Assembly (NCBI GenBank): GCA_963170055.1 | Contig: CAUJGJ010000430.1 | Coordinates: 62,001 to 126,000, forward strand | DNA: 64,000 nt | DNA from: Halisarca cf. caerulea | Taxonomy: Eukaryota; Porifera; Demospongiae; Chondrillida; Halisarcidae | Direction: 5' to 3' | Part shown: piece by piece, positions 25,521-39,200 of the stretch | Position numbering within the stretch: the stretch's first letter is position 1 | Layout: each line of letters opens with the position of its first letter | Position numbers and translations under genes: made by a program | The notes under the pieces: model-generated | What the model was told of the DNA's origin: nothing | Seen by the model: only the letters and a program-made list of their open reading frames with translations | Databases searched by the model: none

Positions 25521-26879
25521 CAGTGGACACACATGAAGTTTCTGAAGTGCTGTGGGCGTATTTGTGTAGTGTTGGATATGCTGGTGCTAATACCAATATT
25601 TGGAACTAGCACCACGCACATTCCCGGTGGACACACATGAAGTTTCTTAACTACTGTGGGCGTATTTGCGTAGTGCTGGATATGCTGGTGCTAATATCAA
25701 TATTTGGCACTAGCACCACGCACATTCCCAGTGGACACACATGAAGTTTCATAACAACTGTGGGCGTATTTGTGTAGTGCTGGATATGCTGGTGCTAATA
25801 CCAATATTTGGCACTAGCACCACGCACATTCCCAGTGGACACACATGACCTTTCTGAAGTGCTGTGGGCGTATGTGTGTAGTGTTGGATATGCTGGTGCT
25901 AATACCAATATTTGGCACTAGCACCACGCACATTCCCCGTGGACACACATGACCTTTCTGAAGTGCTGTGGGCGTATTTGTGTAGTGTTGGATATGCTGG
26001 TGCTAATACCAATATTTGGCACTAGCACCACGCACATTCCCCGTGGACACACATGACCTTTCTGAAGTGCTGTGGGCGTGTTTGTGTAGTGTTGGATATG
26101 CTGGTGCTAATACCAATATTGAGCACTAGCACCACGCACATTCCCGGTGGACACACATGACCTTTCTGAAGTGCTGTGGGCGTATTTGTGTAGTGTTGGA
26201 TATGCTGGTGCTAATAACAATATATGGCACTAGCACCACGCACATTCCCAGTGGACACACATGAATTTTCTTAACTACTGTGGGCGTATTTGTGTAGTGC
26301 TGGATATGCTGGTGCTAATACCAATATTTGGCACTAGAACCACGCACATTCCCAGAGGACACACATGACCTTTCTGAAGTGCTGTGGGCGTATTTGTGTA
26401 GTGTTGGATATGCTGGTGCTAATACCAATATTTGGCACTAGCACCACGCACATTCCCAGTGGACACACATGAAGTTTCTGAAGTTCTGTTGGTGTATTTG
26501 TGTAGTGTTGGATATGCTGGTGCTAATACCAATATTTGGCACTAGCACCACGCACATTCCCAGTGCACACACATGATGTTTGTTAACTACTGTGGGCGTA
26601 TTTGTGTAATGTTGGATATGCTGGTGCTAATACCAATATTTGGCACTAGCACCACGCACATTCCCAGTGGACACACATGAAGTTTCTTAACTACTGTGGG
26701 CGTATTTGTGTAGTGCTGGATATGCTGGTGCTAATACCAATATTTGGCACTAGCACCACGTACATTCCCAGTGGACACACATGACCTTTCTGAAGTGCTG
26801 TGGGCGTATTTGTGTAGTGCTGGATATGCTGTTGCTAATACCAATATTTGGCATTAGCACCACGCACATTCCCAGTGGA
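25267..26879 (+). repeat. H2 segment with GGAACTAG, CCCAGAGG and U/T markers
   Basis: Monomers in order: S; CCCTGTGG with GAAGTTTTTG; Q; GGAACTAG with CCCGG and TTTGCGTAG; class S variant GTTTCATAACAAC; GTATGTG; two CCCCGTGG monomers, the second with CGTGTTTGTGTAG; TATTGAGC with CCCGG; AACAATATATGG with GAATTTTC; CACTAGAACC with CCCAGAGG; U; T with GATGTTTGTTAAC; R; CACGTAC; then TGCTGTTGC with GGCATTAGC. Much of this order returns at 52,200-53,630 (offset about 26,828 bp), linking it to the second H2 block, and shorter parts return inside the 14-mers at 30,200-31,040. Confidence 0.82.
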
Positions 26880-29800
26880 CACACATGACCTTTCTGAAGT
26901 GCTGTTGGCGTATTTGTGTAGTGTTGGATATGCCGGTGCTAATACCAATATTTGGCACTAGCACCACGCACATTCCCAGTGGACACACATGACCTTTCTG
27001 AAGTGCTGTGGGCGTATTTGTGTAGTGTTGGATATGCTGGTGCTAATACCAATATTTGGCACTAGCACCACGCACATTCCCAGTGGACACACATGACCTT
27101 TCAGAAGTGCTGTTGGCGTATGTGTGTAGTGTTGGATATGCTGGTGCTAATACCAATATTTGGCACTAGCACCACGCACATTCCCAGTGGACACACATGA
27201 AGTTTCTTAACTACTGTGGGCGTAATTGTGTAGTGCTGGATATGCTGGTGCTAATACCAATATTCGGCACTAGCACCACGCACATTCCCAGTGGACACAC
27301 ATGACCTTTCTGAAGTGCTGTGGGCGTATTTGTGTAGTGTTGGATATGCTGGTGCTAATAACAATATTTGGCACTATCACCACGCACATTCCCAGTGGAC
27401 ACACATGAAGTTTCTGAAGTGCTGTGGGCGTATTTGTGTAGTGTTGGATATGCTGGTGCTAATACCAATATTTGGCACTAGCACCACGCACATTCCCAGT
27501 GGACACACATGAAGTTTCTTAACTACTGTGGGCGTATTTGTGTAGTGCATGATATGCTGGTGCTAATACCAATATTTGGCACTAGCACCACGCACATTCC
27601 CAGTGGACACACATGAAGTTTCACAACAACTGTGGGCGTATTTGTGTAGTGCTGGATATGCTGTTGCTAATACCAATATTTGGCATTAGCACCACGCACA
27701 TTCCCAGTGGACACACATGACCTTTCTGAAGTGCTGTGGGCGTATGTGTGTAGTGTTGGATATGCTGGTGCTAATACCAATATTTTGCACTAGCACCAGG
27801 CACATTCCCAGTGGACACACATGACCTTTCTGAAGTGCTGTGGGCGTATTTGTGTAGTGTTGGATATGCTGGTGCTAATACCAATATTCGGCACTAGCAC
27901 CACGTACATTCTCAGTGGACACACATGACCTTTCTGAAGTGCTGTTGGCGTATTTGTGTAGTGTTGGATATGCTGGTGCTAATACCGATATTTGGCACTA
28001 GCACCACGCACATTCCCAGTGGACACACATGACCTTTCAGAAGTGCTGTGGGCGTATGTGTGTAGTGTTGGATATGCTGGTGCTAATACCAATATTTGGC
28101 ACTAGCACCACGCACATTCCCAGTGGACACACATGAAGTTTCTTAACTACTGTGGGCGTAATTGTGTAGTGCTGGATATGCTGGTGCTAATACCAATATT
28201 TGGCACTAGCACCACGCACATTCCCAGTGGACACACATGACCTTTCTGAAGTGCTGTGGGCATATTTGTGTAGTGTTGGATATGCTGGTGCTAATAACAA
28301 TATTTGGCACTAGCACCACGCACATTCCCAGTGGACACACATGAAGTTTCTGAAGTGCTGTGGGCGTATTTGTGTAGTGTTGGATATGCTGGTGCTAATA
28401 CCAATATTTGGCACTAGCACCACGCACATTCCCAGTGGACACACATGAAGTTTCTTAACTACTGTGGGCGTATTTGTGTAGTGCATGATATGCTGGTGCT
28501 AATACCAATATTTGGCACTAGCACCACGCACATTCCCAGTGGACACACATGAAGTTTCACAACAACTGTGGGCGTATTTATGTAGTGCTGGATATGCTTT
28601 TGCTAATACCAATATTTGGCATTAGCACCACGCACATTCCCAGTGGACACACATGACCTTTCTGAAGTGCTGTGGGCGTATGTGTGTAGTGTTGGATATG
28701 CTGGTGCTAATACCAATATTTTGCACTAGCACCAGGCACATTCCCAGTGGACACACATGACCTTTCTGAAGTGCTGTGGGCGTATTTGTGTAGTGTTGGA
28801 TATGCTGGTGCTAATACCAATATTCGGCACTAGCACCACGTACATTCTCAGTGGACACACATGACCTTTCTGAAGTGCTGTTGGCGTATTTGTGTAGTGT
28901 TGGATATGCTGGTGCTAATACCAATATTGAGCACTAGCACCACGCACATTCCCAGTGGACAGACATGAAGTTTCTTGACTACTGTGGGCGTATTTGTGTA
29001 GTGCTGGATATGCTGGTGCTAATACCAATATTTGGCACTAGCACCACGCACATTCCCAGTGGACACACATGAAGTTTCACAACAACTGTGGGCGTATTTG
29101 TGTAGTGTTGGATATGCTGGTGCTAATAACAATATTTGGCACTAGCACCACGCACATTCCCTGTGGACACACATGAAGTTTCTGAAGTGCTGTGGGCGTA
29201 TTTGTGTAGTGTTGGATATGCTGGTGCTAATACCAATATTTGGCACTAGCACCACGCACATTCCCAGTGGACACACATTAAGTTTCTGAAGTGCTGTGGG
29301 CGTATTTGTGTAGTGTTGGATATGCTGGTGCTAATACCAATATTTGGCACTAGCACCACGCACATTCCCAGTGGACACACATTAAGTTTCTTAACTACTG
29401 TGGGCGTATTTGTGTAGTGCATGATATGCTGGTGCTAATACCAATATTTGGCACTAGCACCACGCACATTCCCAGTGGACACACATGAAGTTTCACAACA
29501 ACTGTGGGCGTATTTGTGTAGTGCTGGATATGCTGTTGCTAATACCAATATTTGGCATTAGCACCACGCACATTCCCAGTGGACACACATGACCTTTCTG
29601 AAGTGCTGTGGGCGTATGTGTGTAGTGTTGGATATGCTGGTGCTAATACCAATATTTGGCACTAGCACCAGGCACATTCCCAGTGGACACACATGACCTT
29701 TCTGAAGTGCTGTGGGCGCATTTGTGTAGTGTTGGATATGCTGGTGCTAATACCAATATTCGGCACTAGCACCACGTACATTCTCAGTGGACACACATGA

Positions 29801-30200
29801 CCTTTCTGAAGTGCTGTTGGCGTATTTGTGTAGTGTTGGATATGCTGGTGCTAATACCAATATTGAGCACTAGCACCACGCACATTCCCAGTGGACAGAC
29901 ATGAAGTTTCTTGACTACTGTGGGCGTATTTGTGTAGTGCTGGATATGCTGGTGCTAATACCAATATTTGGCACTAGCACCACGCACATTCCCAGTGGAC
30001 ACACATGAAGTTTCACAACAACTGTGGGCGTATTTGTGTAGTGTTGGATATGCTGGTGCTAATAACAATATTTGGCACTAGCACCACGCACATTCCCTGT
30101 GGACACACATGAAGTTTTTGAAGTGCTGTGGGCGTATTTGTGTAGTGTTGGATATGCTGGTGCTAATACCAATATTTGGCACTAGCACCACGCACATTCC
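26880..30200 (+). repeat. 3.3-kb duplication, copy 2
   Basis: Second copy of 22,200-25,520, offset 4,680 bp, with three substitutions noticed. The left break lies inside the 26,827 monomer: its first half is TGCTGTTGC/GGCATTAGC and its second half matches copy 1. The right break lies inside the 30,155 monomer, at CCCCGTGG versus CCCAGTGG. Breaks within monomers fit homologous unequal exchange between out-of-register repeats. Confidence 0.88.
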
Positions 30201-33008
30201 CCGTGGACACACATGACCTTTCTGAAGTGCTGTGGGCGTGTTTGTGTAGTGTTGGATATGCTGGTGCTAATACCAATATTGAGCACTAGCACCACGCACA
30301 TTCCCGGTGGACACACATGACCTTTCTGAAGTGCTGTGGGCGTATTTGTGTAGTGTTGGATATGCTGGTGCTAATAACAATATATGGCACTAGCACCACG
30401 CACATTCCCAGTGGACACACATGAATTTTCTTAACTACTGTGGGCGTATTTGTGTAGTGCTGGATATGCTGGTGCTAATACCAATATTTGGCACTAGAAC
30501 CACGCACATTCCCAGAGGACACACATGACCTTTCTGAAGTGCTGTGGGCGTATTTGTGTAGTGTTGGATATGCTGGTGCTAATACCAATATTTGGCACTA
30601 GCACCACGCACATTCCCAGTGGACACACATGAAGTTTCTGAAGTTCTGTTGGTGTATTTGTGTAGTGTTGGATATGCTGGTGCTAATACCAATATTTGGC
30701 ACTAGCACCACGCACATTCCCAGTGCACACACATGATGTTTGTTAACTACTGTGGGCGTATTTGTGTAATGTTGGATATGCTGGTGCTAATACCAATATT
30801 TGGCACTAGCACCACGCACATTCCCAGTGGACACACATGAAGTTTCTTAACTACTGTGGGCGTATTTGTGTAGTGCTGGATATGCTGGTGCTAATACCAA
30901 TATTTGGCACTAGCACCACGTACATTCCCAGTGGACACACATGACCTTTCTGAAGTGCTGTGGGCGTATTTGTGTAGTGCTGGATATGCTGTTGCTAATA
31001 CCAATATTTGGCATTAGCACCACGCACATTCCCAGTGGACACACATGACCTTTCTGAAGTGCTGTGGGCGTATGTGTGTAGTGTTGGATATGCTGGTGCT
31101 AATACCAATATTTGGCACTAGCACCAGGCACATTCCCAGTGGACACACATGACCTTTCTGAAGTGCTGTGGGCGTATTTGTGTAGTGTTGGATATGCTGG
31201 TGCTAATACCAATATTCGGCACTAGCACCACGTACATTCTCAGTGGACACACATGACCTTTCTGAAGTGCTGTTGGCGTATTTGTGTAGTGTTGGATATG
31301 CTGGTGCTAATACCAATATTGAGCACTAGCACCACGCACATTCCCAGTGGACAGACATGAAGTTTCTTGACTACTGTGGGCGTATTTGTGTAGTGCTGGA
31401 TATGCTGGTGCTAATACCAATATTTGGCACTAGCACCACGCACATTCCCAGTGGACACACATGAAGTTTCACAACAACTGTGGGCGTATTTGTGTAGTGT
31501 TGGATATGCTGGTGCTAATAACAATATTTGGCACTAGCACCACGCACATTCCCTGTGGACACACATGAAGTTTTTGAAGTGCTGTGGGCGTATTTGTGTA
31601 GTGTTGGATATGCTGGTGCTAATACCAATATTTGGCACTAGCACCACGCACATTCCCCGTGGACACACATGACCTTTCTGAAGTGCTGTGGGCGTGTTTG
31701 TGTAGTGTTGGATATGCTGGTGCTAATACCAATATTGAGCACTAGCACCACGCACATTCCCGGTGGACACACATGACCTTTCTGAAGTGCTGTGGGCGTA
31801 TTTGTGTAGTGTTGGATATGCTGGTGCTAATAACAATATATGGCACTAGCACCACGCACATTCCCAGTGGACACACATGAATTTTCTTAACTACTGTGGG
31901 CGTATTTGTGTAGTGCTGGATATGCTGGTGCTAATACCAATATTTGGCACTAGAACCACGCACATTCCCAGAGGACACACATGACCTTTCTGAAGTGCTG
32001 TGGGCGTATTTGTGTAGTGTTGGATATGCTGGTGCTAATACCAATATTTGGCACTAGCACCACGCACATTCCCAGTGGACACACATGAAGTTTCTGAAGT
32101 TCTGTTGGTGTATTTGTGTAGTGTTGGATATGCTGGTGCTAATACCAATATTTGGCACTAGCACCACGCACATTCCCAGTGCACACACATGATGTTTGTT
32201 AACTACTGTGGGCGTATTTGTGTAATGTTGGATATGCTGGTGCTAATACCAATATTTGGCACTAGCACCACGCACATTCCCAGTGGACACACATGAAGTT
32301 TCTTAACTACTGTGGGCGTATTTGTGTAGTGCTGGATATGCTGGTGCTAATACCAATATTTGGCACTAGCACCACGTACATTCCCAGTGGACACACATGA
32401 CCTTTCTGAAGTGCTGTGGGCGTATTTGTGTAGTGCTGGATATGCTGTTGCTAATACCAATATTTGGCATTAGCACCACGCACATTCCCAGTGGACACAC
32501 ATGACCTTTCTGAAGTGCTGTGGGCGTATGTGTGTAGTGTTGGATATGCTGGTGCTAATACCAATATTTGGCACTAGCACCAGGCACATTCCCAGTGGAC
32601 ACACATGACCTTTCTGAAGTGCTGTGGGCGTATTTGTGTAGTGTTGGATATGCTGGTGCTAATACCAATATTCGGCACTAGCACCACGTACATTCTCAGT
32701 GGACACACATGACCTTTCTGAAGTGCTGTTGGCGTATTTGTGTAGTGTTGGATATGCTGGTGCTAATACCAATATTGAGCACTAGCACCACGCACATTCC
32801 CAGTGGACAGACATGAAGTTTCTTGACTACTGTGGGCGTATTTGTGTAGTGCTGGATATGCTGGTGCTAATACCAATATTTGGCACTAGCACCACGCACA
32901 TTCCCAGTGGACACACATGAAGTTTCACAACAACTGTGGGCGTATTTGTGTAGTGTTGGATATGCTGGTGCTAATAACAATATTTGGCACTAGCACCACG
33001 CACATTCC
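29531..33008 (+). repeat. 14-monomer HOR (1,456 bp), about 2.4 copies
   Basis: Copy A is 29,531-30,986, copy B 30,987-32,442, and partial copy C 32,443 to about 33,008. The order per copy is TGCTGTTGC with GGCATTAGC; CACCAGGC; TATTCGG with CACGTAC; TATTGAGC with GACAGAC; S; CCCTGTGG with GAAGTTTTTG; CCCCGTGG with CGTGTTTGTGTAG; TATTGAGC with CCCGG; AACAATATATGG with GAATTTTC; CACTAGAACC with CCCAGAGG; U; T with GTTTGTTAAC; R; CACGTAC with GTGCTGG. One substitution noticed: GGGCGCATT in A (about 29,719) versus GGGCGTATT in B. Copy C breaks at the CCCTGTGG monomer, which reads CCCAGTGG. Three monomers of the same order appear again at 35,874-36,187. Confidence 0.9.
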
Positions 33009-33066
33009 CAGTGGACACACATGACCTTTCTGAAGTGCTGTGGGCGTATTTGTGTAGTGTTGGATA

Positions 33067-35873
33067 TGCTGGTGCTAATAACAATATATGGCTCTAGCAC
33101 CACGCAAATTCCCAGTGGACACACATGAAGTTTCTTAACTACTGTGGGCGTATTTGTGTAGTGCTGGATATGCTGGTGCTAATACCAATATTTGGCACTA
33201 GCACCACGCACATTCCCAGTGGACACACATGACCTTTCTGAAGTGCTGTGGGCGTATTTGTGTAGTGTTGGATATGCTGGTGCTAATACCAATATTTGGC
33301 ACTAGCACTACGCACATTCCCAGTGGACACACATGAAGTTTCTGAAGTTCTGTTGGTGTATTTGTGTAGTGTTGGATATGCTGGTGCTAATACCAATATT
33401 TGGCACTAGCACCACGCACATTCCCAGTGCACACACATGATGTTTGTTAACTACTGTGGGCGTATTTGTGTAATGTTGGATATGCTGGTGCTAATACCAA
33501 TATTGAGCACTAGCACCACGCACATTCCCAGTGGACACACATGAAGTTTCTTAACTACTGTGGGCGTATTTGTGTAGTGTTGGATATGCTGGTGCTAATA
33601 CCAATATTTGGCACTAGCACCACGTACATTCCCAGTGGACACACATGACCTTTCTGAAGTGCTGTGGGCGTATTTGTGTAGTGTTGTATATGCTGGTGCT
33701 AATACCAATATTTGGCACTAGCACCACGCACATTCCCAGTGGACACACATGACCTTTCTGAAGTGCTGTGGACGTATTTGTGTAGTGTTGGATATGCTGG
33801 TGCTAATACCAATATTTGGCACTAGCACCACGCACATTCCCAGTGGACACACATGACCTTTCAGAAGTGCTGTGGGCGTATGTGTGTAGTGTTGGATATG
33901 CTGGTGCTAATACCAATATTTGGCACTAGCACCACGCACATTCCCAGTGCACACACATGATGTTTCTTAACTACTGTGGGCGTATTTGTGTAATGTTGGA
34001 TATGCTGGTGCTAATACCAATATTTGGCACTAGCACCACGCACATTCCCAGTGGACACACATGAAGTTTCTTAACTACAGTGGGCGTATTTGTGTAGTGC
34101 TGGATATGCTGGTGCTAATACCAATATTTGGCACTAGCACCACGTACATTCCCAGTGGACACACATGACCTTTCTGAAGTGCTGTGGGCGTATTTGTGTA
34201 GTGTTGTATATGCTGGTGCTAATACCAATATTTGGCACTAGCACCACGCACATTTCCGGTGGACACACATGACCTTTCTGAAGTGCTGTGGGCGTATTTG
34301 TGTAGTGTTGGATATGCTGGTGCTAATACCAATATTTGGCACTAGCACCCCGCACATTCCCGGTGGACACACATGACCTTTCTGAAGTGCTGTGGGCGTA
34401 TTTGTGTAGTGTTGGATATGCTGGTGCTAATAACAATATATGGCACTAGCACCACGCACATTCCCAGTGGACACACATGAAGTTTCTTAACTACTGTGGG
34501 CGTCATTGTGTAGTGCTGGATATGCTGGTGCTAATACCAATATTTGGCACTAGCACCACGCACATTCCCAGTGGACACACATGACCTTTCTGAAGTGCTG
34601 TGGGCGTATTTGTGTAGTGTTGGATATGCTGGTGCTAATACCAATATTTGGCACTAGCACCACGCACATTCCCAGTGGACACACATGAAGTTTCTGAATT
34701 GCTGTGGGCGTATTTGTGTAGTGTTGGATATGCTGGTGCTAATACCAATATTTGGCACTAGCACCACGCACATTCCCAGTGGACACACATGAAGTTTCTG
34801 AAATGCTGTGGGCGTATTTGTGTAGTGTTGGATAGCTGGTGCTAATACCAATATTTGGCACTAGCACCACGCACATTCCCAGTGGACACACATTAAGTTT
34901 CTGAAGTGCTGTGGGCGTATTTGTGTAGTGTTGGATATGCTGGTGCTAATACCAATATTTGGCACTAGCACCACGCACATTCCCAGTGGACACACATGAA
35001 GTTTCTTAACTACTGTGGGCGTATTTGTGTAGTGCATGATATGCTGGTGCTAATACAAATATTTTGCACTAGCACCACGCACATTACCAGTGGACACACA
35101 TGAAGTTTCTCAACAACTGTGGGCGTATTTGTGTAGTGCTGGATATGCTGGTTCTAATACCAATATTTGGCATTAGCACCACGCACATTCCCAGTGGACA
35201 CACATGACCTTTCTGAAGTGCTGTGGGAGTATCTGTGTAGTGTTGGATATGCTGGTGCTAATACCAATATTTTGCACTAGCACCACGCACATTCTCAGTG
35301 GACACACATGACCTTTCTGAAGTGCTGTGGGCGTATGTGTGTAGTGTTGGATATGCTGGTGCTAATACCAATATTCGGCACTAGCACCACGTACATTCTC
35401 AGTGGACACACATGACCTTTCTGAAGTGCTGTTGGCGTATTTGTGTAGTGTTGGATATGCTGGTGCTAATACCAATATTGAGCACTAGCACCACGCACAT
35501 TCCCAGTGGACAGACATGAAGTTTCTTGACTACTGTGGGCGTATTTGTGTAGTGCTGGATATGCTGGTGCTAATACCAATATTTGGCACTAGCACCACGC
35601 ACATTCCCAGTGGACACACATGACCTTTCTGAAGTGCTGTGGGAGTATCTGTGTAGTTTTGGATATGCTGGTGCTAATACCAATATTTGGCACTAGCACC
35701 ACGCACATTCCCGGTGGACACACATGACCTTTCTGATGTGCTGTGGGCGTATTTGTGTAGTGTTGGATATGCTGGTGCTAATAACAATATTTGGCACTAG
35801 CACCACGCACATTCCTAGTGGACACACATGAAGTTTCTTAACTACTGTGGGCGTATTTGTGTAGTGCTGGATA
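33067..35873 (+). repeat. H3 higher-order repeat, copy 1 (27 monomers)
   Basis: It begins at an AACAATATATGG monomer reading GGCTCTAG and CGCAAATT (about 33,090-33,112) and ends with the ATTCCTAGTGG class R monomer. Markers in order: U, T with GTTTGTTAAC (GTGCAC 33,427), TATTGAGC, CACGTAC, GTTGTATA, GTGGACG, a second T (about 33,947), R reading AACTACAGTGG, CACGTAC, GTTGTATA, TTTCCGG, CACCCCGC (34,346), AACAATATATGG with GTCATTG, GAATTGCTG, 103-bp monomer (34,834), ACATTAAG, R with GTGCATG, S variant TTTCTCAACAAC, TGGTTCTAAT with GGCATTAGC, TATTTTGC, TATTCGG, TATTGAGC, GGGAGTATCTG, CCCGG with CTGATGTGC, CCTAGTGG. The CACCCCGC module shows common ancestry with H1. Confidence 0.87.
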
Positions 35874-36601
35874 TGCTGTTGCTAATACCAATATTTGGCA
35901 TTAGCACCACGCACATTCCCAGTGGACACACATGACCTTTCTGAAGTGCTGTGGGCGTATGTGTGTAGTGTTGGATATGCTGGTGCTAATACCAATATTT
36001 GGCACTAGCACCAGGCACATTCCCAGTGGACACACATGACCTTTCTGAAGTGCTGTGGGCGTATTTGTGTAGTGTTGGATATGCTGGTGCTAATACCAAT
36101 ATTCGGCACTAGCACCACGTACATTCTCAGTGGACACACATGACCTTTCTGAAGTGCTGTTGGCGTATTTGTGTAGTGTTGGATATGCTGGTGCTAATAC
36201 CAATATTTGGCACTAGCACCACGCACATTCCCGGTGGACACACATGACCTTTCTGAAGTGCTGTGGGCGTATTTGTGTAGTGTTGGATATGCTGGTGCTA
36301 ATACCAATATTTGGCACTAGCACCACGCACATTCCCCGTGGACACACATGACCTTTCTGAAGTGCTGTGGGCGTGTTTGTGTAGTGTTGGATATGCTGGT
36401 GCTAATACCAATATTTGGCACTAGCACCACGCACATTCCCCGTGGACACACATGACCTTTCTGAAGTGCTGTGGGCGTGTTTGTGTAGTGTTGGATATGC
36501 TGGTGCTAATACCAATATTTGGCACTAGCACCACGCACATTCCCGGTGGACACACATGACCTTTCTGAAGTGCTGTGGGCGTATTTGTGTAGTGTTGGAT
36601 A
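35874..36601 (+). repeat. Seven-monomer spacer between H3 copies 1 and 2
   Basis: Three monomers copy the start of the 14-mer (TGCTGTTGC with GGCATTAGC; CACCAGGC near 36,010; TATTCGG with CACGTAC). They are followed by CCCGG, two CCCCGTGG monomers with CGTGTTTGTGTAG (about 36,372 and 36,476) and CCCGG. This is an H2 fragment between two H3 units, consistent with an exchange that rejoined H2 and H3 out of register. Confidence 0.78.
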
Positions 36602-39200
36602 TGCTGGTGCTAATAACAATATATGGCACTAGCACCACGCACATTCCCAGTGGACACACATGAAGTTTCTTAACTACTGTGGGCGTATTTGTGTAGTGCT
36701 GGATATGCTGGTGCTAATACCAATATTTGGCACTAGCACCACGCACATTCCCAGTGGACACACATGACCTTTCTGAAGTGCTGTGGGCGTATTTGTGTAG
36801 TGTTGGATATGCTGGTGCTAATACCAATATTTGGCACTAGCACCACGCACATTCCCAGTGGACACACATGAAGTTTCTGAAGTTCTGTTGGTGTATTTGT
36901 GTAGTGTTGGATATGCTGGTGCTAATACCAATATTTGGCACTAGCACCACGCACATTCCCAGTGCACACACATGATGTTTGTTAACTACTGTGGGCGTAT
37001 TTGTGTAATGTTGGATATGCTGGTCTAATACCAATATTTGGCACTAGCACCACGCACATTCCCAGTGGACACACATGAAGTTTCTTAACTACTGTGGGCG
37101 TATTTGTGTAGTGTTGGATATGCTGGTGCTAATACCAATATTTGGCACTAGCACCACGTACATTCCCAGTGGACACACATGACCTTTCTGAAGTGCTGTG
37201 GGCGTATTTGTGTAGTGTTGTATATGCTGGTGCTAATACCAATATTTGGCACTAGCACCACGCACATTCCCAGTGGACACACATGACCTTTCTGAAGTGC
37301 TGTGGACGTATTTGTGTAGTGTTGGATATGCTGGTGCTAATACCAATATTTGGCACTAGCACCACGCACATTCCCAGTGGACACACATGACCTTTCAGAA
37401 GTGCTGTGGGCGTATGTGTGTAGTGTTGGATATGCTGGTGCTAATACCAATATTTGGCACTAGCACCACGCACATTCCCAGTGCACACACATGATGTTTC
37501 TTAACTACTGTGGGCGTATTTGTGTAATGTTGGATATGCTGGTGCTAATACCAATATTTGGCACTAGCACCACGCACATTCCCAGTGGACACACATGAAG
37601 TTTCTTAACTACAGTGGGCGTATTTGTGTAGTGCTGGATATGCTGGTGCTAATACCAATATTTGGCACTAGCACCACGTACATTCCCAGTGGACACACAT
37701 GACCTTTCTGAAGTGCTGTGGGCGTATTTGTGTAGTGTTGTATATGCTGGTGCTAATACCAATATTTGGCACTAGCACCACGCACATTTCCGGTGGACAC
37801 ACATGACCTTTCTGAAGTGCTGTGGGCGTATTTGTGTAGTGTTGGATATGCTGGTGCTAATACCAATATTTGGCACTAGCACCCCGCACATTCCCGGTGG
37901 ACACACATGACCTTTCTGAAGTGCTGTGGGCGTATTTGTGTAGTGTTGGATATGCTGGTGCTAATAACAATATATGGCACTAGCACCACGCACATTCCCA
38001 GTGGACACACATGAAGTTTCTTAACTACTGTGGGCGTCATTGTGTAGTGCTGGATATGCTGGTGCTAATACCAATATTTGGCACTAGCACCACGCACATT
38101 CCCAGTGGACACACATGACCTTTCTGAAGTGCTGTGGGCGTATTTGTGTAGTGTTGGATATGCTGGTGCTAATACCAATATTTGGCACTAGCACCACGCA
38201 CATTCCCAGTGGACACACATGAAGTTTCTGAATTGCTGTGGGCGTATTTGTGTAGTGTTGGATATGCTGGTGCTAATACCAATATTTGGCACTAGCACCA
38301 CGCACATTCCCAGTGGACACACATGAAGTTTCTTAACTACTGTGGGCGTATTTGTGTAGTGCATGATATGCTGGTGCTAATACAAATATTTTGCACTAGC
38401 ACCACGCACATTCCCAGTGGACACACATGAAGTTTCTCAACAACTGTGGGCGTATTTGTGTAGTGCTGGATATGCTGGTTCTAATACCAATATTTGGCAT
38501 TAGCACCACGCACATTCCCAGTGGACACACATGACCTTTCTGAAGTGCTGTGGGCGTATGTGTGTAGTGTTGGATATGCTGGTGCTAATACCAATATTTT
38601 GCACTAGCACCACGCACATTCTCAGTGGACACACATGACCTTTCTGAAGTGCTGTGGGCGTATGTGTGTAGTGTTGGATATGCTGGTGCTAATACCAATA
38701 TTCGGCACTAGCACCACGTACATTCTCAGTGGACACACATGACCTTTCTGAAGTGCTGTTGGCGTATTTGTGTAGTGTTGGATATGCTGGTGCTAATACC
38801 AATATTGAGCACTAGCACCACGCACATTCCCAGTGGACAGACATGAAGTTTCTTGACTACTGTGGGCGTATTTGTGTAGTGCTGGATATGCTGGTGCTAA
38901 TACCAATATTTGGCACTAGCACCACGCACATTCCCAGTGGACACACATGACCTTTCTGAAGTGCTGTGGGAGTATCTGTGTAGTTTTGGATATGCTGGTG
39001 CTAATACCAATATTTGGCACTAGCACCACGCACATTCCCGGTGGACACACATGACCTTTCTGATGTGCTGTGGGCGTATTTGTGTAGTGTTGGATATGCT
39101 GGTGCTAATAACAATATTTGGCACTAGCACCACGCACATTCCTAGTGGACACACATGAAGTTTCTTAACTACTGTGGGCGTATTTGTGTAGTGCTGGATA
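36602..39200 (+). repeat. H3 higher-order repeat, copy 2 (25 monomers)
   Basis: Aligned to copy 1 at about 3,534-3,536 bp, then at 3,327 bp after losing two monomers (the 103-bp and ACATTAAG monomers) near 38,325. It has its own 1-bp deletion, CTGGTCTAATACC near 37,024. Shared private markers include AACTACAGTGG, GTCATTG, GAATTGCTG, TTTCTCAACAAC, TGGTTCTAAT, CTGATGTGC and CCTAGTGG. Its last three monomers are also the first three of H4 copy 1. Confidence 0.86.
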
